Below, piece after piece: positions 48,310 to 58,003 of a stretch of 64,000 nucleotides of DNA. This DNA comes from Paenilisteria riparia FSL S10-1204 (GTDB lineage Bacteria > Bacillota > Bacilli > Lactobacillales > Listeriaceae). The stretch spans positions 1 to 64,000 of the forward strand of contig NZ_AODL01000006.1 of assembly GCF_000525995.1 (NCBI RefSeq). Direction: 5' to 3'. Position 1 is the stretch's first letter. Each line of letters begins with the position of its first letter. Position numbers and translations under genes: made by a program. Under the pieces are notes generated by a model that was given only the letters and a program-made list of their open reading frames with translations, was not told where the DNA came from and ran no database searches.

Positions 48310-48873
48310 TTAATTTGTCTCAATCAAACCGTATTTACCATCTTTTCGACGATACACAATATTCGTACCATCAGACTCCGCATCTGTATATACAAAGAAA
48401 CTGTGCCCTAATAAATTCATTTGAAGTACAGCTTCTTCACTATCCATCGGTTTCAATGAAAACTCTTTCGTACGAACAATTTCTAGGTCACTATCGTTTT
48501 CAAAATCCTCTACATCAGGATTGCTATTAATATCTGCAAAAGCAAAGTAATCTTGCTCAGCACCTTTATCACGGAATTTACGATTCACTTTTGTTTTGTG
48601 TTTACGAATCTGTCTTTCTAGCTTATCTACAATCAAATCAATGCTTGCATATAAATCCCCGCTAGTCTCTTCAGCGCGTAGTACTAAGTTAGGGAGAGGA
48701 ATGGTAACTTCAACTTTTGCGTTCTTATCAGAATACACTTTAAGATTTACATGAACATTGGCATCAGGTGCCTCACTGAAATAACGTTCTAATTTATCGA
48801 TTTTCTTCTCAACATAATCTCTAATTGGCTCCGTTACTTCAATGTTTTCGCCACGAATGTTGTACTTTAGCAT
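48310..48873 (-). CDS. hpf: Long-form ribosome hibernation promoting factor
   Basis: 187 residues from ATG 48873 (AAAGGAGG 7 bases upstream). N-terminal HPF/YfiA domain ([31 protein letters not shown], 1-105), a linker, and the C-terminal dimerisation domain ([47 protein letters not shown]). It dimerises 70S ribosomes in stationary phase. It is monocistronic here, ending in its own terminator. Confidence 0.96.
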   Translation of the reverse strand: MLKYNIRGENIEVTEPIRDYVEKKIDKLERYFSEAPDANVHVNLKVYSDKNAKVEVTIPLPNLVLRAEETSGDLYASIDLIVDKLERQIRKHKTKVNRKFRDKGAEQDYFAFADINSNPDVEDFENDSDLEIVRTKEFSLKPMDSEEAVLQMNLLGHSFFVYTDAESDGTNIVYRRKDGKYGLIETN

Positions 48874-49085
48874 AGCAATTCCTCCTTTGAAATAAAACAA
48901 ATCATACTCTACAAGAAGTGAATGACTTCTTATATACAGTCTACGTTATAATGTAGCTTTTTGCAAACATTTGCAAAGAGTATAGCTACATTATTCTTCG
49001 CCTCTAATCGTAGTCTGTTATATGATGCTACTCTATTGATTCCACAAATATTCAGATGCAAACCTAAAATGATTGAAAATTTAGG

Positions 49086-49766
49086 CTATCTAAAAATCGT
49101 GATGGAGGAAACGCTCTTTGCACCTGATTCTATAAGGGCTTCCGCGGCTAAGTGTAAAGTAGCTCCCGTAGTGTAAATATCATCTATTAGGAGGACTTCT
49201 TTCGATGCAACAGTATCTTGCTCCTCCACAAAGAAGTACTGTTCTTGGTCTATCCGCTCTCTACGAGTCTTCTTGGATTGCTTCTCCGTGTGTTCCCTTT
49301 TTAATTGTGTAGTAAATGGAATATTCGCTAGTTTAAGCAAACCTTCTGTTTGATTAAATCCTCTTTCAGTTCTGCGTTCTTCACTTATAGGGAGAGGGAT
49401 AGTCACCTCTCTTGTTGCACAAGACCAACGTTTGATTAACTCTTTCGAAAATACAGCAGCTATCGCATAATCTCCACGATATTTATAAAGCGCCATCAAG
49501 TCCTTAGCAAAATTATTATAGGCAAAACAAGCAACATTTTCAGCTAAATAATTTGCTCCGCTCTTTACCCACTTCTCACAGTCCGAGCACAGTCCATCCC
49601 CTATTTCTTGAGGCCTTCCGCATTTCCTACATACATCTTCTCCTATCACTTCCAGCTTACGTCTACAAGAAGCGCATATATTTTGTTGCTGTGATTTAGC
49701 AAATAAACTTCGCCATGAAATACTGGTATTCAGCTGATTCCCGCATATTAAGCAATAATTACTCAT
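49086..49766 (-). CDS. comFC: ComFC-like amidophosphoribosyltransferase-fold competence protein
   Basis: 226 residues. N-terminal zinc-finger cysteines (CLICGNQL, CASCRRKL, CRKCGRPQ, CSDC) precede a PRTase domain with the PRPP loop VLLIDDIYTTGATLHLAAEAL. It belongs to the comF operon, acting in DNA uptake. It overlaps comFA by 8 bases. Confidence 0.92.
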   Translation of the reverse strand: MSNYCLICGNQLNTSISWRSLFAKSQQQNICASCRRKLEVIGEDVCRKCGRPQEIGDGLCSDCEKWVKSGANYLAENVACFAYNNFAKDLMALYKYRGDYAIAAVFSKELIKRWSCATREVTIPLPISEERRTERGFNQTEGLLKLANIPFTTQLKREHTEKQSKKTRRERIDQEQYFFVEEQDTVASKEVLLIDDIYTTGATLHLAAEALIESGAKSVSSITIFR

Positions 49767-51096
49767 CTAATAATTTTTGACGCCTCCCTAGTTGGTTCAT
49801 CAGTTTTATTTGTGATATAGCTAATGCCATACTCTTAGATACACCAAAATGAAAAAACTTCACATCTCCTGTCGGAAAATCAAATTTTCGACCTGCACGA
49901 CCAGCTATTTGAACTAAAGCTGATTCGGTGAAAATTCGCCCTTCACTACCAAATACACCAACTTGTACGTTTGTAAAAGTTACGCCTCGTTCTAAAATTG
50001 TAGTAGTGCAAAGTAGTTTGATTGTGCCATCACGCATTTGTTGTACTTTCTCTTTTCGTTCTGAATCCGCAGAATGGACTGTCAGTAAAGGACCGAATCC
50101 CAGCTTTTCTAGGATAGGCGCAACTTGATGCATGACCTTGATTTCAGGGAAGAATAACAACACTGGGCATCCTTCATCTAACTTTGCCCGAACCCAAGTT
50201 AGAATAATTGGTGATATCTTTTGCTTTTCGAGCGAACGTTTCCAATCCCCGATCCAGACTCTTTCTGGCACTGGTAGTGGTTGCCGATGGTATCTAGCAG
50301 GGACTTTAATATAGTTTCGTTTACCATTTTTGCATTCCAACTGCCATTTACGTTCTGGAGTTGCGGTTATGAAAATAGAGCATCCGCTGTCCAGCAAGGC
50401 TTTACGAACCGCATATTCTAAAAAAGGATCTTTCGCATAAGGAAAAGCATCTACTTCGTCAATAAAAATGACATCAAATGCCTGATAAAAACGAATAAGT
50501 TGGTGTGTTGTTGCGACGACAAAACGTTCTCCACCATAGACATCATCGGAATCACCATATAGGCAAACAAGTTCAATGTTAGGAAATACTTCTTGCAGTC
50601 GTGGATATAGTTCCAGACAAACATCCACTCGAGGGGAAGCGACACAAACTCGCCCTCCATTTGTTATAACCTCATCCATCCCTCGAAACATCATTTCTGT
50701 CTTTCCTGACCCAGCAACGGCCCAAAGCAACAATGATTCTCTATTGATTACTGCTTTTAAAACAGCATCTGATGCACCTTGTTGTCCAGGGGAAAGCTGA
50801 CCTTTCCATGCTAAACATCGATTTTGGTACGGAGCTATTAAAGGTTGGCTTGGTTCGAAATAAAGATACTGGCATTCTGTCATTTTCCCCATAATAATAC
50901 AGTTGCGACAATACAAGCATTCTTCTTGGTTACAGTAACTACAAGGTGAGCGGAAAAATAGTTTCTCTTTATTATTACCACACCTGAAACATGATTTTTT
51001 AGAACCCGCCACTTGTATTGCTTTAACTTGTTGCATTCCTTCTGTACTCGTGATTTCGTTAGCTAAGTATAGTCTTCCTTCTGTTCTGCTACACAC
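49759..51096 (-). CDS. comFA: ComFA DNA-uptake helicase
   Basis: 445 residues from GTG 51096 with GAGGTGA upstream (a GTG at 51114 is in frame but sits before that site). N-terminal Cys4 zinc finger (CFRCGNNKEKLFF..CSYCNQEECLYCRNC), Walker A WAVAGSGKTEM, DEVDAFPY (DEVD box), and motif VI QIAGRAGRKFDFPTGD. It is a superfamily 2 ATPase that pulls single-stranded DNA inward during transformation. Confidence 0.93.
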   Translation of the reverse strand: MCSRTEGRLYLANEITSTEGMQQVKAIQVAGSKKSCFRCGNNKEKLFFRSPCSYCNQEECLYCRNCIIMGKMTECQYLYFEPSQPLIAPYQNRCLAWKGQLSPGQQGASDAVLKAVINRESLLLWAVAGSGKTEMMFRGMDEVITNGGRVCVASPRVDVCLELYPRLQEVFPNIELVCLYGDSDDVYGGERFVVATTHQLIRFYQAFDVIFIDEVDAFPYAKDPFLEYAVRKALLDSGCSIFITATPERKWQLECKNGKRNYIKVPARYHRQPLPVPERVWIGDWKRSLEKQKISPIILTWVRAKLDEGCPVLLFFPEIKVMHQVAPILEKLGFGPLLTVHSADSERKEKVQQMRDGTIKLLCTTTILERGVTFTNVQVGVFGSEGRIFTESALVQIAGRAGRKFDFPTGDVKFFHFGVSKSMALAISQIKLMNQLGRRQKLLDE

Positions 51097-51182
51097 TGTA
51101 ATCACCTCGTACACTAGTTATACACGAAATAAATATTTTTGGCGAACTGCTAATTTTCTATTTCTCTTCCATTTTCTGTTTC

Positions 51183-51195
51183 AAAATAATGTTTT
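51183..51195 (-). promoter_or_regulatory. ComK-like AT box upstream of comFA
   Basis: AAAATAATGTTTT is a perfect AAAAN5TTTT half. I find no second box at the usual 8, 18 or 31 base spacing, so this is weak. Confidence 0.25.
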
Positions 51196-51293
51196 AAAAG
51201 AAATCAGCTGTTTTTTGTCCATATTTCAAACATTATGCAGCGTTTTTGAACTTTTTTAGGTATTTTGACTTTTTTATTTTTTTGAAGTACACT

Positions 51294-51323
51294 AAAAGCC
51301 TCCTAAACGTGTTAGAAGGCTTT
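51294..51323 (-). terminator. Terminator after degV
   Basis: AAAGCCTCCTAA and TTAGAAGGCTTT pair with one mismatch; a T run follows on the minus strand. Confidence 0.8.
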
Positions 51324-51329
51324 CAATTT

Positions 51330-52181
51330 TTATTTAATTGTCCAGACAAGAGCTAATGCGCCCTCGCCTAAGTGCGTTGCAATGACTGGTCCAAAATAAC
51401 TGATTTTGAAGCTCACGGTAGGATATTGTTTCTGTAGCTCGTTTTTCCAGGCTTCTGCTTTTTCGTAGCAATTACCTTGAACAATGTAGGCCTGTTGTGC
51501 TGTTTTATTAGCTACTGCGTCACCTAATAAAGCTTCGATTCTTCGTAATGATTTTTTCTGCGTACGGATTTTTTCAAAAAGAACGATTTTCGTGTCTTCA
51601 AAATGAAGAATCGGTTTAATTTGCAGTAAGCTTCCGATAATCGCTTGAGCATTGGAAAGCCTTCCACCTCTAGCTAAGTGATTCAAGTCGTCTACAATAA
51701 AGTAGGCATCTAGCGCTTGCTTCATCGCGTCTAAGCTGGACAGTATTGCAACTGACGTTTCTCCTTCTTTCGCTAGATGTGCAGCTTTTTCAACCATCAT
51801 TCCCATTGCCATACAAGCGATTTCTGAGTCATATGCAATGACATTAACACCTGGAACTAATTCCCTGGCAGATATTGCATTTTGATAAGTTCCACTTATT
51901 CCACTGCTTAGGTGTATACTAATAATCGTATCAAAACCTTTATCGCGTAAGTTCTCGTACAAAGAAACAAACTCGCCTGGAGCTGGTTGCGATGTTGTCG
52001 GGAAGGCTTTCGCATTCTTCACCAAATCGTAAAAAGAATGTTCTTCAATGTCCTTGTCTTCTAGGTAGGACTTTCCATCAATCGTGACAGAAAGAGACAC
52101 ACTATAAATTTCAAGCTCTTCTGTCGCTGCTTGGGGTAGATAAGCAGTGCTGTCTGTCACAATGGCAATTTTTTCCCCCAT
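51330..52181 (-). CDS. degV: DegV-family fatty-acid-binding protein
   Basis: 283 residues. DegV motifs are IVTDSTAYLP at the N-terminus, TTSQPAPGEFVSLYENL, HLSSGISGTYQNA (fatty-acid carboxylate site) and GGRLSNAQAIIGSLLQIKPIL. The family (FakB) presents fatty acids to the kinase FakA. It follows degU by 20 bases and is likely co-transcribed. Confidence 0.93.
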   Translation of the reverse strand: MGEKIAIVTDSTAYLPQAATEELEIYSVSLSVTIDGKSYLEDKDIEEHSFYDLVKNAKAFPTTSQPAPGEFVSLYENLRDKGFDTIISIHLSSGISGTYQNAISARELVPGVNVIAYDSEIACMAMGMMVEKAAHLAKEGETSVAILSSLDAMKQALDAYFIVDDLNHLARGGRLSNAQAIIGSLLQIKPILHFEDTKIVLFEKIRTQKKSLRRIEALLGDAVANKTAQQAYIVQGNCYEKAEAWKNELQKQYPTVSFKISYFGPVIATHLGEGALALVWTIK

Positions 52182-52201
52182 AATGTCACCTCAATTTGAT
52201 A

Positions 52202-52888
52202 CTATCTAATAAACACCCAGCCGTTTTTGATTGCAGTAACAACAGCTTGTGTTCGGTCGTTTACTTTCATTTTTTGCAAGATGCTACTCACATGGTTTTT
52301 AACTGTTTTTTCACTGATAAATAACGTTTCACCAATGCCACGGTTACTCTTTCCATCTGTTAATAATTGCAGTACTTCACATTCTCTATGTGTGAGAATA
52401 TGTAGTGGCATTTTCACTTCGGGCTGTTGATAGCCATAGGTGCCCTGCGCATTGTTAGTACTGGCCAAATGGCGATATTCGCGTACTAATTTAATAGCAG
52501 CTTTCGGATGAATATAAGCACCGCCATCTTCTACAGTCTTGATTGCATCCACAAGGTCTTTAGCATCCATTTCTTTCAGCAGGTAGCCGACTGCACCTGC
52601 GCGCAAGGCTTCTGTCACAAATTCATCTGTATCATGGATTGTCAGAACTACTACTTTGATGCTTGGAAACTGTCGTACTAACATTTCTGTAGCATCCAAT
52701 CCATTTACTGTTGGCATGTTTATATCCATTAACACGATATCAGGTCGATATTCGCGTACTTTCGCAACAATATTTTTTCCATTCTCAGCTTCTGCAACCA
52801 CTTCAAATGAGTCCTCTAGCTCTAGTATGCGTTTTATACCTTCACGAAATAATTGATGGTCGTCTACAATCATTATTTTTACAGTCAT
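52202..52888 (-). CDS. degU: Response regulator DegU (NarL family)
   Basis: 228 residues. Receiver with phospho-acceptor in [16 protein letters not shown], and a LuxR/NarL HTH ([43 protein letters not shown]). GAAGGAGG precedes the ATG. No degS kinase gene is beside it: the upstream neighbour is divergent yvyE. Listeria is known to lack DegS and to use DegU as an orphan regulator of motility and virulence-related genes. Confidence 0.96.
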   Translation of the reverse strand: MTVKIMIVDDHQLFREGIKRILELEDSFEVVAEAENGKNIVAKVREYRPDIVLMDINMPTVNGLDATEMLVRQFPSIKVVVLTIHDTDEFVTEALRAGAVGYLLKEMDAKDLVDAIKTVEDGGAYIHPKAAIKLVREYRHLASTNNAQGTYGYQQPEVKMPLHILTHRECEVLQLLTDGKSNRGIGETLFISEKTVKNHVSSILQKMKVNDRTQAVVTAIKNGWVFIR

Positions 52889-53204
52889 AATGAGAAATCC
52901 TCCTTCAAATTGATATTTCCATATTCGTTCCCATTTTATCCCCTTATCAGTCCTAAAGCCTGATTTAAATAAGTCGCTGATTATATTTCTATAGCTTATC
53001 TTTCTATCATTTCATGCTTTTCTAGAAGCCATTGTTATTCGTTGCCAAACTACTTTTTCTGAACACGCTAGATAGACATTTGAATTTCTACAAAAATGCC
53101 TATATGAACAGAAGTTTATCTATCAAAAGTAACAATGGATTTTATTATACCATGAATTTGCTACCACTTCATCTTTCAAATATCCACCAAACACATTTTA
53201 TAAC
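52889..53204. other. Divergent intergenic region between degU and yvyE
   Basis: It carries control signals for degU (a TATAAT-like sequence on the minus strand near 52980) but no convincing -35. No gene is seen. Confidence 0.4.
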
Positions 53205-53233
53205 TATACATGTCCTCATTTTTCCGTTAAAAT
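53205..53233 (+). promoter_or_regulatory. Promoter candidate for yvyE
   Basis: TATACA, 17-base spacer, TAAAAT, 38 bases before the first ATG. Confidence 0.5.
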
Positions 53234-53271
53234 GTGAAATAGAGTAATTAAATTAGCCACTGGGGGATTAT

Positions 53272-53907
53272 ATGATGGAGAATTATTTGACGATTAAAGC
53301 AACTGGTCAACATGAAATCATCATTGAAAAATCTAGATTTATTTGCTCTGTAACCAGGGCCGAAGATGAAAAAATGGCGCTGGACTTCATTCAAAGCATA
53401 AAGAAAGCACATTGGAACGCAAGCCACAATTGTTCAGCATATATTATTGGTGAACGCGATCAATTTCAGAAAGCAAACGATGATGGAGAGCCTAGTGGAA
53501 CGGCCGGTGTCCCTATGCTAGAAGTCTTGAAGAAAAAACAGTTGAAAAATGTTGCAGTTGTGGTTACTAGATATTTTGGTGGTATTAAGTTGGGTGCTGG
53601 AGGGCTGGTTCGTGCATACGGAAATTCGGTTAGTGAAACTTGCAATGTCGTCGGTATCGTCGAACGTTCACTTGCCACTATTATATCTTGCACACTTGAT
53701 TATTCTGCTCATGCAAAATTCGAGCATGCTTTAGAACAACACGATTATCAAATAGCTAATATGACATTTACAGATAAAGTTACCATAGATGTGTACGTGG
53801 ACAGACCCAATGTTTTTAATTTTCACGAATGGGCTGTTAACCTAACGAATGGTCAAATTAAAATGCAAGAATCTGGCGAAAAATATCGTGAAAAGGATGT
53901 TATTTAA
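53272..53907 (+). CDS. yvyE: YigZ/YvyE family (IMPACT) protein
   Basis: 211 residues. The UPF0029 signature is seen as NDDGEPSGTAGVPMLEVLKKKQLKNVAVVVTRYFGGIKLGAGGLVRAYG (about 68-116), followed by the DUF1949 C-terminal domain. ATGATG allows two starts one codon apart; GGGGGAT is upstream. Its role is uncertain; the IMPACT family is linked to translation control. Confidence 0.93.
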   Translation: MMENYLTIKATGQHEIIIEKSRFICSVTRAEDEKMALDFIQSIKKAHWNASHNCSAYIIGERDQFQKANDDGEPSGTAGVPMLEVLKKKQLKNVAVVVTRYFGGIKLGAGGLVRAYGNSVSETCNVVGIVERSLATIISCTLDYSAHAKFEHALEQHDYQIANMTFTDKVTIDVYVDRPNVFNFHEWAVNLTNGQIKMQESGEKYREKDVI

Positions 53908-54450
53908 ATGTTAGTAGAAGTACTGAGAACTCTTCCTAGTGAGTTTATGAGCGATAATTGGCGTATTCGGCACATGACTTTAAGGGATGCAGAACAGCTT
54001 TTCGAAATATGGTCAGATATGCAAGTTACAGAATATATGAATATCGAAACATTTGATACTCTAACCCAAGCGAAAGAAATTATTGATGCTATTAATCAGA
54101 CAGAGACAGCTTGCCGCTATGTCATAGAAAGCATTGTATCGCAAGAACTCATTGGATCTTTTGGTATAAATGAACTTTATTTAGGGACAATGACTGCTGA
54201 AATTGGCTATGAATTGAAGCGTGCCTATTGGAGAAAAGGGATTATGTCTACCATTCTTAGTACTTTTATCCATGTGATAAACAGTACGACACCTATCAAA
54301 ATATTAACAGCAAAAGTTGCTCAAAAGAACATTCCATCTAGCAACCTGCTTATAAAACTAGGTTTTCAATTTGATGAACTGGTCTCCGAATTTGACATGA
54401 AAAGTAAAAATCTTGAAAAAGTTAGGCAATACAAACTTGTTTTAGAATGA
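53908..54450 (+). CDS. GNAT-family N-acetyltransferase (RimJ/RimL type)
   Basis: 180 residues. WRIRHMTLRDAEQLFEIWSD starts the GNAT fold; EIGYELKRAYWRKGIMSTILSTFI is the acetyl-CoA loop region and KVAQKNIPSSNLLIKLGFQFDE is the C-terminal NxxSxxLxxKxGF-type motif. The ATG abuts the yvyE stop, with AAGGATG upstream, so the genes are coupled. The substrate is unknown. Confidence 0.88.
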   Translation: MLVEVLRTLPSEFMSDNWRIRHMTLRDAEQLFEIWSDMQVTEYMNIETFDTLTQAKEIIDAINQTETACRYVIESIVSQELIGSFGINELYLGTMTAEIGYELKRAYWRKGIMSTILSTFIHVINSTTPIKILTAKVAQKNIPSSNLLIKLGFQFDELVSEFDMKSKNLEKVRQYKLVLE

Positions 54451-54616
54451 TTTACCAGCTATTACATACGACTTATTTTATGATCTTCCTGATAATAATG
54501 ATGTTCATTTAGAAGCGACTTATGTATAATAGAAAAAAGTGCTGATGTTTACAGTATCATTTATTGTATCTTTAAAACGGGCGTAATTTCGCTGTAACAA
54601 ATACGTTCTTTTAATG

Positions 54617-54625
54617 TGGTACAAT
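54617..54625 (+). promoter_or_regulatory. Extended -10 promoter of the LCP gene
   Basis: TGGTACAAT fits TGnTATAAT closely, 81 bases before the ATG. Confidence 0.5.
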
Positions 54626-54706
54626 GACAACTATCTGATAAACAGATACTTACTTCGGGGTAATAACGGAACTCTTAGAATTTAATTTATAAGGAGCAAA
54701 CAATTC

Positions 54707-55756
54707 ATGCCTATAAACAAAAGCCCTGCACCAAGAAGCGCAAAATATAAACGACGTCGCTTGGTACTTTTTCTAGTTTTAATCCCCTTGATGCTAATTG
54801 TACTTGCTGGTGCTGGATACGCCACATTTTTATTCAGTTCCGCTAAACTTGCAGTAGATAACTCTTACGATAACGTTCGTAGCGGGGAAGCTTCCTCCTT
54901 ACGAGATAAAGATGTGGATCCTATAAAAGATAGCTTTTCTTTTTTGATTATTGGTGTTGATGACAGCGCTAAACGCCAAGCTGATAATGATGGCAATCCT
55001 AGGAGTGATGCTCTTATTTTAGCGACACTCAATGTGGAAGATAATAAATTAGAAATGACAAGCATCCCTCGTGATTCTTACGTCCATATTCAAAGCGATG
55101 ACAATACAACAAATAGATATACAAAAATAAACGCGGCTCATGCTTTTGGCGGGCCTGAATTAACAATGAAAACAGTGGAAGACTTATTCAAAGTACCTGT
55201 CGATTACTACATTCGCTTTAACTTTGATGCTTTTCTAGAAATCGTGGATGCCCTGAATGGTGTGGATGTTGATGTACCAGTTGATTTCACAGAGCAAGAT
55301 TCTAATGACAAAGCTGGTGCCATAACATTGAAGAAGGGGAAGCAAACGTTAAATGGCGAACAAGCACTTGCACTTTCTAGAACGCGCCACATTGATAACG
55401 ATATCGAACGCGGTAAAAGACAACAACTTGTCATGAAAGCTATTATTGACAAGGCAACTTCTATCGGTTCTATCAACAAGTATTCCGATGTAATCAAAGC
55501 TGTTGGCGATAATATGAAAACAAACATGACTTTCTCACAAATGCTTTCAATCGCCAAGTACGGTATGACAAACGACATTGACATGAAATCGTTAGCTTTA
55601 AAAGGGGAAGATGCCCCACAAGATGGTGTCTATTACTACCAACTAGATGAGAATTCTGTAGAAAGTGTTGCTAATGAGTTTGCTAGTCAATTAAAAGGCG
55701 TCAATAAGCCTTTCCCAAACGCAATGCCGTATAGCGAAGAAAATACTAGTCAATAA
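54707..55756 (+). CDS. LytR-CpsA-Psr (LCP) glycopolymer-attachment protein
   Basis: 349 residues: a basic cytoplasmic N-terminus (PRSAKYKRRRL), one membrane helix (LVLFLVLIPLMLIVLAGAGYATFLF), then an extracellular LCP domain (about 80-320) with SDALILATLNVEDNKLEMTSIPRDSYV and ALALSRTRHIDNDIERGKRQQ (pyrophosphate-binding Arg/Asp). LCP enzymes move teichoic acid from its lipid carrier to peptidoglycan. Convergent with tagO, which makes that polymer's linkage unit. Confidence 0.93.
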   Translation: MPINKSPAPRSAKYKRRRLVLFLVLIPLMLIVLAGAGYATFLFSSAKLAVDNSYDNVRSGEASSLRDKDVDPIKDSFSFLIIGVDDSAKRQADNDGNPRSDALILATLNVEDNKLEMTSIPRDSYVHIQSDDNTTNRYTKINAAHAFGGPELTMKTVEDLFKVPVDYYIRFNFDAFLEIVDALNGVDVDVPVDFTEQDSNDKAGAITLKKGKQTLNGEQALALSRTRHIDNDIERGKRQQLVMKAIIDKATSIGSINKYSDVIKAVGDNMKTNMTFSQMLSIAKYGMTNDIDMKSLALKGEDAPQDGVYYYQLDENSVESVANEFASQLKGVNKPFPNAMPYSEENTSQ

Positions 55757-55762
55757 AATAGC

Positions 55763-55809
55763 AAAAAGCGCTAAACCAGTGATTTCACTCATTGATTTAG
55801 CGCCTTTTT
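55763..55809. terminator. Bidirectional terminator between the LCP gene and tagO
   Basis: AAAAAGCGCTAAA (55763-55775) pairs with TTTAGCGCCTTTTT (55796-55809); A/T tails on both sides serve both genes. Confidence 0.9.
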
Positions 55810-55811
55810 GA

Positions 55812-56861
55812 TTATCGTTTTCTTCGTACTTTTGACAAGATGTTCAGAATAGGACGGTAATTTTCGCCTATAAGACCTATAAATTCCACGATTATCTCAA
55901 TGCAAAATGCGAGTAGCAACAGTAAGATAACGGCTCCCCATGTTGTTGAGAAGGAAAATACAAAACCCGTGATTGAAAAAAGAATTGCCATGCAGTAAAT
56001 AAGTAGTACGGTTTGCCGTTCAGAGAAGCCAAGTGCCAGTAATCGGTGATGAATATGTGATCTATCTGCCATCGAAATTGGCGTTCTAGCCTTCAATCTC
56101 CTAATAATCGCAAAAAACGTATCGGAAAGTGGCACACCTAAAATGATTAACGGAACTAGTATCGAGATAAATGTTACGTTTTTAAAGCCCATCAATGATA
56201 AAACTGCTATCATATAGCCTAAAAATAATGATCCTGTGTCCCCCATAAATATCGTAGCTGGCGGAAAATTGTAAACTAGGAACGCAAAAATACACGCGAT
56301 TAGCATAAATGCCACCGGTGCCACGAAAACATCTTGTAGTAATAGCGCCATTCCCGCAATCGTTAGCAAAGCAATAATCGCTACCCCCCCTGCAAGACCA
56401 TCCAAACCATCAATAAGATTTAGCGCATTAACAATAGCAACAATCCAAATAATTGTAATCGGAATTGCCCAACCGCCAAAGTACAATGGACCCACGAACG
56501 GAATATTGATGAATTCAATCGTAATTTGCCCCCATAGCACCACACACAATGCCGCAACGATTTGACCAACAAGCTTCCAGCGAGGCGATAATTCGATAAT
56601 ATCATCAATGAATCCAGTCATAACAATAATCAGCGCACCTATGTATACTGGTAAAAATTCCGCTTTATCGACAGCTAGCAAAATCATCCCTACTGTAAAA
56701 GAAAGAAAAATAGCAAGCCCGCCTAGCGTTGGGGTGATTTTTTTGTGAGTATGCCTTTCCCGTGGCTCGTCCACAGCATTTATAAAAAAAGCAAATTTGC
56801 GAACTAACGGAATAAGTAAAATCCCGATTAGAAAACAAATAATCATAATCCATATTTGCAA
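55812..56861 (-). CDS. tagO: UDP-GlcNAc:undecaprenyl-phosphate GlcNAc-1-phosphate transferase TagO
   Basis: 349 residues, about ten helices. MraY/WecA family motifs: FINAVDEPRERHTHKKITPTLGG, MTGFIDDIIEL, IDGLDGLAGG, FMGDTGSLFLGY and the His-rich DRSHIHHRLLALG. It starts wall teichoic acid synthesis at the membrane. Start TTG 56861 with GGAG about 12 bases upstream; somewhat long spacing. Confidence 0.92.
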   Translation of the reverse strand: MQIWIMIICFLIGILLIPLVRKFAFFINAVDEPRERHTHKKITPTLGGLAIFLSFTVGMILLAVDKAEFLPVYIGALIIVMTGFIDDIIELSPRWKLVGQIVAALCVVLWGQITIEFINIPFVGPLYFGGWAIPITIIWIVAIVNALNLIDGLDGLAGGVAIIALLTIAGMALLLQDVFVAPVAFMLIACIFAFLVYNFPPATIFMGDTGSLFLGYMIAVLSLMGFKNVTFISILVPLIILGVPLSDTFFAIIRRLKARTPISMADRSHIHHRLLALGFSERQTVLLIYCMAILFSITGFVFSFSTTWGAVILLLLLAFCIEIIVEFIGLIGENYRPILNILSKVRRKR

Positions 56862-56881
56862 CTTAATTTCAGCTCCATCCT

Positions 56882-57994
56882 TCAGTCTAACACAATGACT
56901 TCTCGTTTCGTGCAGTAGCCCTCCAAGACTGGCTGATCTACCGTAACACCTATTCCTATATTAGCAGGCGTTGCTATTTTTCCATTATCAATTATAATTT
57001 CATTTTGAATAATATCTTGATGAAAGTAACGATTCGATGCAGATATATCCCCAGGAAATGTAAACTCCGCACGCGACGCCAAGGCGATATTATGAGCTCG
57101 GCCAATACCAGCCTCATACATCCCGCCACACCATACCAGAATATTGTTTTCAGCACAGAATTCTGCAATTTTTATTGCTTCAGCTAAACCACCGACTCTC
57201 GCTATTTTCAGATTAATTGCCTTTGCACTTTTTAGCTCGAAAGCTTGTTTGGCATCTTCTAAAGAACGAATATTTTCATCCAAACATATTGGTGTAGCAA
57301 TTTGTCGTTGAAGCCATGCATGATTTACAAAATCTGTCGGGCCAAAAGGCTGTTCTATCATTGCCAAATCATACTTATCGAGTTGCTTTAGCGTTTCAAT
57401 ATCTGCTCTTGTATACGCAGAATTAGCATCTACCATTAAGTTCAGCTTCGGAAAAGCTGCTCTGACTTGCTTCACCCATTCAACATCGAATCCTGGTTTT
57501 ATCTTCAGTTTCACACGTGAGTAGCCTTCTGAAACATATTTCCGAACGATACTAACTAAAATTGTCGGGCTTTCTTGAATACCGATACTAACACCTACGT
57601 CAATATTGCTGATAGAGCCCCCTACAAACGTTGCTAGCGGTTGATTAGCTACTTGAGCAAACATATCCCAAACAGCTGTTTCAACTGCCGCTTTGGCCAT
57701 CTCATTTCCTCGAAAAACCTTGAACAATGTATTCACTTGATTCGGATTTTGTAAATCTACGCCTTTTAACAAAGGTAATAAATAATCTTTAATGATTAAG
57801 CCAGCCGTTTCTGTCGTTTCTTCTGTATACCAAGGGAACTCAAACGCATCTAACTCTCCGTAGCCCTCTATACCGTCTTCTGAGGCAAGTTTCACGATGC
57901 ATAAGTGTTTTATATCCATTTCGCCGTAACTAGTCTTAAACGGAGCTAAAAGCGGCATTTTCAAGTGGAATATTTTCGCCCTCTTAATCAGCAT
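56882..57994 (-). CDS. menC: Enolase-superfamily protein, o-succinylbenzoate synthase / N-acylamino-acid racemase family
   Basis: 370 residues. Catalytic lysines in SRVKLKIKPG (KxK), metal ligands in DANSAY, IEQPFG and CLDENIRSL, and the second base region NLKIARVGGLAEAIKIA. OSBS makes o-succinylbenzoate for menaquinone; some family members racemise N-succinyl amino acids. AGGGTGA before the ATG is also the end of tagA. It sits between two teichoic acid genes, and no other men gene is in the window. Confidence 0.85.
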   Translation of the reverse strand: MLIKRAKIFHLKMPLLAPFKTSYGEMDIKHLCIVKLASEDGIEGYGELDAFEFPWYTEETTETAGLIIKDYLLPLLKGVDLQNPNQVNTLFKVFRGNEMAKAAVETAVWDMFAQVANQPLATFVGGSISNIDVGVSIGIQESPTILVSIVRKYVSEGYSRVKLKIKPGFDVEWVKQVRAAFPKLNLMVDANSAYTRADIETLKQLDKYDLAMIEQPFGPTDFVNHAWLQRQIATPICLDENIRSLEDAKQAFELKSAKAINLKIARVGGLAEAIKIAEFCAENNILVWCGGMYEAGIGRAHNIALASRAEFTFPGDISASNRYFHQDIIQNEIIIDNGKIATPANIGIGVTVDQPVLEGYCTKREVIVLD

Positions 57995-58003
57995 AAATAT
58001 GAA

